A DNA stretch of 64,000 nt. It comes from Adineta steineri. Its lineage: Eukaryota; Rotifera; Eurotatoria; Adinetida; Adinetidae. The notes under the pieces are model-generated. The model did no database searches. It was not told where the DNA came from and saw only the letters and a program-made list of their open reading frames with translations. The stretch is taken from the NCBI GenBank assembly GCA_905250115.1, contig CAJNOI010000206.1, positions 81,842 to 145,841 of the forward strand. The letters run 5' to 3'. The stretch's first letter is position 1. Each line of letters begins with the position of its first letter. The position numbers and the translations under genes were made by a program. Positions 59,269-64,000 of this stretch are shown in pieces.

Positions 59269-59391
59269 GAATTTTATCAGTTTTTTTTATTTAATATTAA
59301 AATAATTAATCTGAAAAAGTAAAGAAAGAATATATATGTTTATTTGAATCTTTTAGACTATCTGACAAGACATAAAAAAAAGAAGAATTAT

Positions 59392-60420
59392 TTAATTGCT
59401 AGCAGCACGAAAATGATCATCATCTGTTGTTGAATAGATATGACCTTCACCAGAAAGAAATTCTAATGCTTGCCTAAAGAAAAATCTTATATAATTTTTC
59501 TAAAAATAAAATAAATCTTCATTTACTTGACTTGATTTTCACTAAATTGCTTTAATTGTTTACATATTTCTGTTACACTATAACCTGTCATTGATGTTAC
59601 TGTTTTTAATAAATTAAGAACAGCATTTTGTACTGGTGTAAAACCATTTGATACTTGTTGACTATGCATACCACCACTACCAGTATGATGATTATTATTA
59701 TTTGTTCCCATATTTGTTCCAGTCTAATTCGAGAAAATAATTTGCTTAGAAAAAATATTTTTTTAAACATACAAGTTCGCCTTGTTTTCGAATATTCATA
59801 CTAGCATGAATACATTCGATTGAATGAGCTATTAATTCATTTAATGATTGCATTTTACTAATATGATGTGCTACAACATGAACTTTATTAGAAAAAATTT
59901 TAACTTGACCAACAACTTTAACATAAGTTAATGGTTTTAATGGTTCACCAGAATCCTAAAAAAATTAATCTTATTTTTATCATAAGAGGAAATGATAACA
60001 TACATCATGCCACCATTTTATTTCAAGTAAACCACCAGAATGATCATCAATTTCATATGTAGCTAAACTACCATTAACTTCATGATTTGCTTCACGAATT
60101 AAACCCATAAGCATAACTGTATTAAATTTTAAATGTTTATATACGAAACAATTATCTGCTTCAGAATGCTTTGCATTAAGAATTGTGGCTAATGTACATG
60201 TTAAGACACCTTTGACTGATGCACGCTAGAAGTTTCTTCTTATTGTTAATCAAATATAGATTTTTATTAGAAGAAAAACAAACCTGAGCATTACCAGCAT
60301 CATTATCACCAGCAGCTTTTCGTTGTTGAAAACCACTGCTACCTCCTTGTTCTGAAATATATAGTACAAAATATTATCATTATTATTATATATTCATTTC
60401 TTCTTACCCCAAAGTGCCAT
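59392..60420 (-). CDS. RPA2: Replication protein A 32-kDa subunit
   Basis: Six exons (60408-60420, 60284-60351, 60004-60225, 59773-59955, 59527-59723, 59392-59473) give 255 codons (254 aa; human RPA2 is 270). The first exon encodes only four and one-third codons. Domains: short Gly/Ser-rich N-terminus (the phosphorylated tail in other animals), an OB fold (about 35-165) with V-M-L-M-G-L-I-R-E, Y-E-I-D-D-H-S-G-G-L-L-E-I-K-W-W, Y-V-K-V-V-G-Q-V-K and H-V-V-A-H-H-I, then a linker with T-G-T-N-M-G-T-N-N-N-N-H-H, and the C-terminal winged helix (about 185-254) with V-L-N-L-L-K and Y-S-V-T-E-I-C-K-Q-L. RPA2 with RPA1 and RPA3 forms the single-strand DNA-binding complex of replication and repair. The winged helix recruits repair factors. 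Confidence 0.93.
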
Positions 60421-61360
60421 TGTTTAGTAAGAGAATTTCGAAGAATCAGTTGTAAGTGATGATAAAGACAAAGTTAAGTGATGAATATCTATCTATCTAT
60501 ATAAATGTAACAATAGATGTTTTATAATTCGTTAGCCAATCGATGTATATTCATATTTATTGGATAATCATTCTTTTCTATAGGTGACGTTCATAGATGA
60601 AAAATAAAGTCATTAACTTTAACATTTATATATATGAATCAGTGCCAATGAAATTAATTGTACAAAGAAAAATAGTAAAGGACGAGGCACCGTTTAATGG
60701 ACAAACTATTCCCCATCCTTTGAGAAAAATATCCTTTTCTTTTTTTACTTTCGTTTCAAAAATAAAAAGAACAATAAAATGAAAATTTTTTCATTTTGGA
60801 GGGGGTAGTTTGCCTCCATGCAACATTTATATCTAGTTTCTGACTTAAACGTAAATAAGAAAAACAGTTGTGGATGATCTTTTGTTCGTGTAATTTGAAA
60901 AAAGAATACGAATCCGACAATGTACTAGTTTGATTGAATGATGGAAACTGAATGTTTTCACTAAGAGTGTCATTAAGAATCGAAGTATAATTCTCACAAA
61001 TCTCACTTTTTTGTTAGTTTTAATACGTTTTACTAAAATTTATTTGTAGTATGGTAATCTACAAACTGGTAATTTCGAGAGAAAAAGTGAAAGTAGAAAC
61101 GAAAAAATCATCATACAATAAATTTCAAGTAGTTCTGTTTCTGAGAAGAAAGTTTCAGCAGTTATTGTCTTTCAATCAAAGAGTCATCTCAAATGAATCT
61201 ATTCATATCTAAATAAAAGAATTTTTTCAAAAGTTAACTTTACAAACTTAAAAGTAGCAGAAGAACGTGAAAGTACAAATTAATCTAATAATTTCATACA
61301 CAAATATTATTAATCATGTTTTTTATTGAAAGATTACATAATAAATTTCATGCAAGTACA
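60421..61360. other. Intergenic interval
   Basis: Upstream flank of RPA2 and 3' flank of the siderophore-synthetase gene (both minus). The frame 60597-60782 lacks any domain. No other feature seen. Confidence 0.5.
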
Positions 61361-62974
61361 TCAAAAGTTTTCGTTCTTCTCTGTTAACATCAAAACATTA
61401 GGTATTTCACTATAAATATAATCACGGTACTTATGATCAAGTTTCATTTTGAGAAATGCTTTGTATGGCACCGTTTCTTTAAACCACAATTTGCCTGCTG
61501 GTGAAGCAGCACTTACATGTTTTTCAACAGCTTTACGAACAATTGTCCAACCTTTGCGTGAATAATGGAGATCCAATGCACGTACTAATCGATTCATGTG
61601 ACCTTGGATAAGACAATGGAACACTTTAGTGTATACTTCCATAATATCATCGGTAACAATGCATGAATTGGGGAAAAGATCAAGTTTGAATGGAGTTGTA
61701 CTTTCAAATTGTTCTCGATGAATTCGAAGACCACCAAAATCTCGTATAGCAAAACCAATTAATTGTCCTGTATGTCGATCGAATCTTGCCAGTGTATTCT
61801 GTCCATGTGCTTCAAAACAAAATCCATGTTTGATCATTGGTGGTAAGAAGGCTGCACAAGCAAGTTCAGCATATCTTGTAAGAAAATTGATGCACTTCTG
61901 TTCGGTATTGAGATGGAAGATTGCTCGGACAAGAGTCATACTACCATTAGGTGTTTTCTCAACGAGACATTGTGCTACAATAACTGATTCGTTAGGCATG
62001 AGTAATTCTGGATCTTCACGTACAATACAAGCAATATGTTTGCTGATCATTTCATCAGGAGAATTAGAACCAATCGATGCGACTTCGCCTATCGGAATAA
62101 GACATTCAGGAGCAACAAATTTGGCGAGTGAAGTAATACGAGGACCATTGTAAGCAGAATAACAGGATATAGTTCGCCATGCACCAGTTGTCAAAATGCT
62201 TAGTGCCATTTTCAGATGATAACCAGGTAAATCCGAGACAGGTACAGGTATGATAGATCGAACAGATGCTTGAGCAAGAGATTGTCGTTCAGAGTTCGGA
62301 ATAAGTGTTGCCGATGGAATCAATGAAAGAACTTTTGATACTTGTAACTGATGAACGGGTAAAATGAGCGTATCGGGTGATAACGCCGATGGAAGATAAT
62401 CTTTCATAATCGTCTCCCAGTTACCATAAACAACCAATTCTGAACGAGGAATCGAAATAAACTTGATACAGGGAGCCAATAAGATCGATTCGAAACCGTC
62501 AAAAGGTATTCGTGTACGATGCATTGGATGAGTTGGATGACCTTCAATTAAATATTGTTCCCATTGAATAGGCGGAGACGATAGAGATGGAATTTTTGTA
62601 GGAAGATGATTATATATCCATTCTTGATTTCGAACTGAGCTTATCAGTTGTTGTTTTAATTCGGCAGTGCATCCTTTCCAAAAATGATCGGCAATTCCAA
62701 TTGGACAGAAAAGTTCTTTACTATTTGCATCAAAGATATGAAAAGGTACAATATCAGCAGGATCTAACGAAGTTAAATTACCCACTGGAACTGGATGAAC
62801 GATTGAAAGAAAGAGTTTGTAATCGATCCCATTATCATCGAAAGAATCTAGGACGACAATTGAAGCTGAATCAGCATTAGCTCGAATTAAACCTTCATTG
62901 ATCAGAGATGCAATAAGACGCGATGACGTAGCAAAACGAGCTCGTTCTAGGGCAGTACGATGAATTAATGACAT
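61361..62974 (-). CDS. IucA/IucC-family (NIS) siderophore synthetase, probably horizontally acquired
   Basis: An intronless frame. It extends upstream to ATG 63232, but the first 86 codons are low-complexity Phe/Cys-rich and AT-rich, so ATG 62974 (537 aa) is chosen. The translation carries the two hallmark motifs of NRPS-independent siderophore synthetases: E-G-H-P-T-H-P-M-H-R-T-R (144-155) in the ATP/carboxylate site, and F-E-A-H-G-Q-N (387-393) with R-D-F-G-G (411-415), followed by the helical C-terminal (FhuF-like) part. These enzymes adenylate a citrate or other carboxylate and condense it with an amine or alcohol to build iron chelators. They are typical of bacteria and some fungi, not animals. 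GC is higher than in neighbouring genes (26 of 60 bases at 62341-62400). No other siderophore gene lies in the window. Substrate unknown. Confidence 0.88.
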   Translation of the reverse strand: MSLIHRTALERARFATSSRLIASLINEGLIRANADSASIVVLDSFDDNGIDYKLFLSIVHPVPVGNLTSLDPADIVPFHIFDANSKELFCPIGIADHFWKGCTAELKQQLISSVRNQEWIYNHLPTKIPSLSSPPIQWEQYLIEGHPTHPMHRTRIPFDGFESILLAPCIKFISIPRSELVVYGNWETIMKDYLPSALSPDTLILPVHQLQVSKVLSLIPSATLIPNSERQSLAQASVRSIIPVPVSDLPGYHLKMALSILTTGAWRTISCYSAYNGPRITSLAKFVAPECLIPIGEVASIGSNSPDEMISKHIACIVREDPELLMPNESVIVAQCLVEKTPNGSMTLVRAIFHLNTEQKCINFLTRYAELACAAFLPPMIKHGFCFEAHGQNTLARFDRHTGQLIGFAIRDFGGLRIHREQFESTTPFKLDLFPNSCIVTDDIMEVYTKVFHCLIQGHMNRLVRALDLHYSRKGWTIVRKAVEKHVSAASPAGKLWFKETVPYKAFLKMKLDHKYRDYIYSEIPNVLMLTEKNENF

Positions 62975-64000
62975 ATAAATAATAAAATAGTCCGACGAGT
63001 TAAGGTGCCAACTATTTATCTCACAATCAAAAAAGTCAAAATAAATGAAAATATAGCAACTCAATTTTTGATAAAATAATCTACACCAACAGACGAAGAT
63101 CAAAGGTAAATGACGAATAAAAATGGATCTGCAAAAAGTTTTTGAGAAACATTTAAAAAAAAATATCTCACGAAAATAGAGTTTAGAGCTCGGGCGAGTA
63201 CAAGTACAGCAACTACAAAAAAATGCTTTCATATTTATTGTTAAGTACTAAAATAGTAATTGGTACTTGTACTTGATGTATCAATACTAAAAATTTGGTC
63301 TTTGACACACTGTACGTTGGATAAAGTCTATAAGAGTATCGTTGTATCGACCCACAACAAAGCAGTGACATGAACAGCATTTGAATGCTAGTTTTTTTTG
63401 TGCCTTAATAAACTACTCTTAAATTTTCGATGTTTACTGTCACTATCCTCAAGAAGAAAAGCAAAAGAAGCGAGAAAAAACTCATATATATATATATGCA
63501 GCTGAATATGTTATAAAACAAATATACTCGAACTACAGAACTAAAGAAGAGAAATATATATGCACTTTAAGTATGTATGATTACTTTGTATTCCAATCAG
63601 CTGTGAACATATATGTGCTAAATTTCTTTTTTTTATTATTGTCTGCTCTGTTGATGATGATAATGAATAACGTCAGCTAACGGTTTGAAAAGTAAAAAGA
63701 GTTGAAATATAGGGATCACTCTATCTCTATAAATAGTAAACCAAGTTTAAGCGAAACTAAAAGTTTCTTCGGGTGCAAAAACTTTCGTCCAAGCTCTAAT
63801 AGAGTTAATCTACAAAAGATTTGTTTAAAATTGACTGTACCCAGAAAAATAAACAACCAAAATTATTAAATAAGATAAGTTAACACGTACGAAAATAACA
63901 ACGAACTGAATAATAAAAAGAAAATATGCATCTAAATACAATATACAATACACATTTCTTTCTACGGTTATTTATTCTATATAGAATGTATATCAGTAAA
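62975..64000. other. Right edge, no gene seen
   Basis: AT-rich 5' flank of the siderophore-synthetase gene. A short TA/CATA run lies near 63483-63500. The sequence just before the chosen start could be a 5' UTR. No CDS, tRNA or repeat array was recognised to the end of the window. Confidence 0.45.

Noticed and set aside
61830..62153. 107-codon plus-strand frame inside the siderophore-synthetase gene
   Set aside because: Antisense to the IucA/IucC motifs; no independent support.
62975..63232. N-terminal extension of the siderophore synthetase to ATG 63232
   Set aside because: The added 86 residues are Phe/Cys-rich with no family similarity, and base composition drops to that of intergenic DNA.

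Overview
The window is animal nuclear DNA and most likely comes from a bdelloid rotifer (Adineta/Rotaria-like). This is inferred from several features. The DNA is very AT-rich, and most conserved genes have many small GT-AG introns of about 50-70 bp. The gene set is clearly metazoan: novel-type PKC, UPF3, ionotropic glutamate receptor, ABCB/P-glycoprotein, TNFAIP8-like, TTC38, SAXO and RPA2. Intronless, GC-richer genes of non-metazoan character are mixed in, and TGTGGG-type motifs (the reported bdelloid telomere unit) are dispersed in non-coding DNA. No species assignment can be proved from sequence alone.

Layout. 0.5-11.5 kb is a compact block of conserved genes: RidA (-), a C2-C1-C1-kinase PKC (-, with a small MITE in one intron), UPF3 (-), a divergent NHL-repeat secreted protein (+), and an intronless ionotropic glutamate receptor with a K+-channel-like pore (-). 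11.5-16.2 kb is gene-poor and holds a decayed retrotransposon ORF1 plus the first copies of a telomere-like hairpin repeat. 16.2-25.7 kb is one intronless 3,139-codon gene of the DUF6606/DUF3638/DUF3645 type, much richer in GC than its surroundings, with a recognisable set of SF2 helicase-like motifs. 25.7-28 kb holds a degenerate tandem repeat and a 100-N assembly gap. 27.9-41.5 kb is an accessory region: a 6-TM protein, two F-box proteins, a TPR/Sel1/MYND gene split by a hAT-like transposon, a broken beta-lactamase-like gene, a truncated NHL fragment, and most of the hairpin repeats. 43-60.5 kb returns to conserved, intron-rich genes: a full ABCB transporter (28 exons), TNFAIP8-like, TTC38, SAXO, a coiled-coil protein and RPA2. 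At 61.4-63 kb lies an intronless IucA/IucC (NIS) siderophore-synthetase gene, very probably of horizontal origin.

There is no single operon-like system. The strongest second-look items are: (1) the family of about 60-70 bp hairpins built from GGGTGTGGGTG / CACCCACACCCTCAAG, at 13 sites between 14.5 and 41.6 kb and almost absent from the conserved flanks; (2) the NIS siderophore synthetase; (3) the giant helicase-like gene; (4) the glutamate receptor whose pore resembles a K+ channel filter; and (5) a clean 1,289-bp hAT-type insertion with an 8-bp target duplication that cuts an otherwise open reading frame. Exon borders were read by eye from GT-AG sites and reading-frame continuity.
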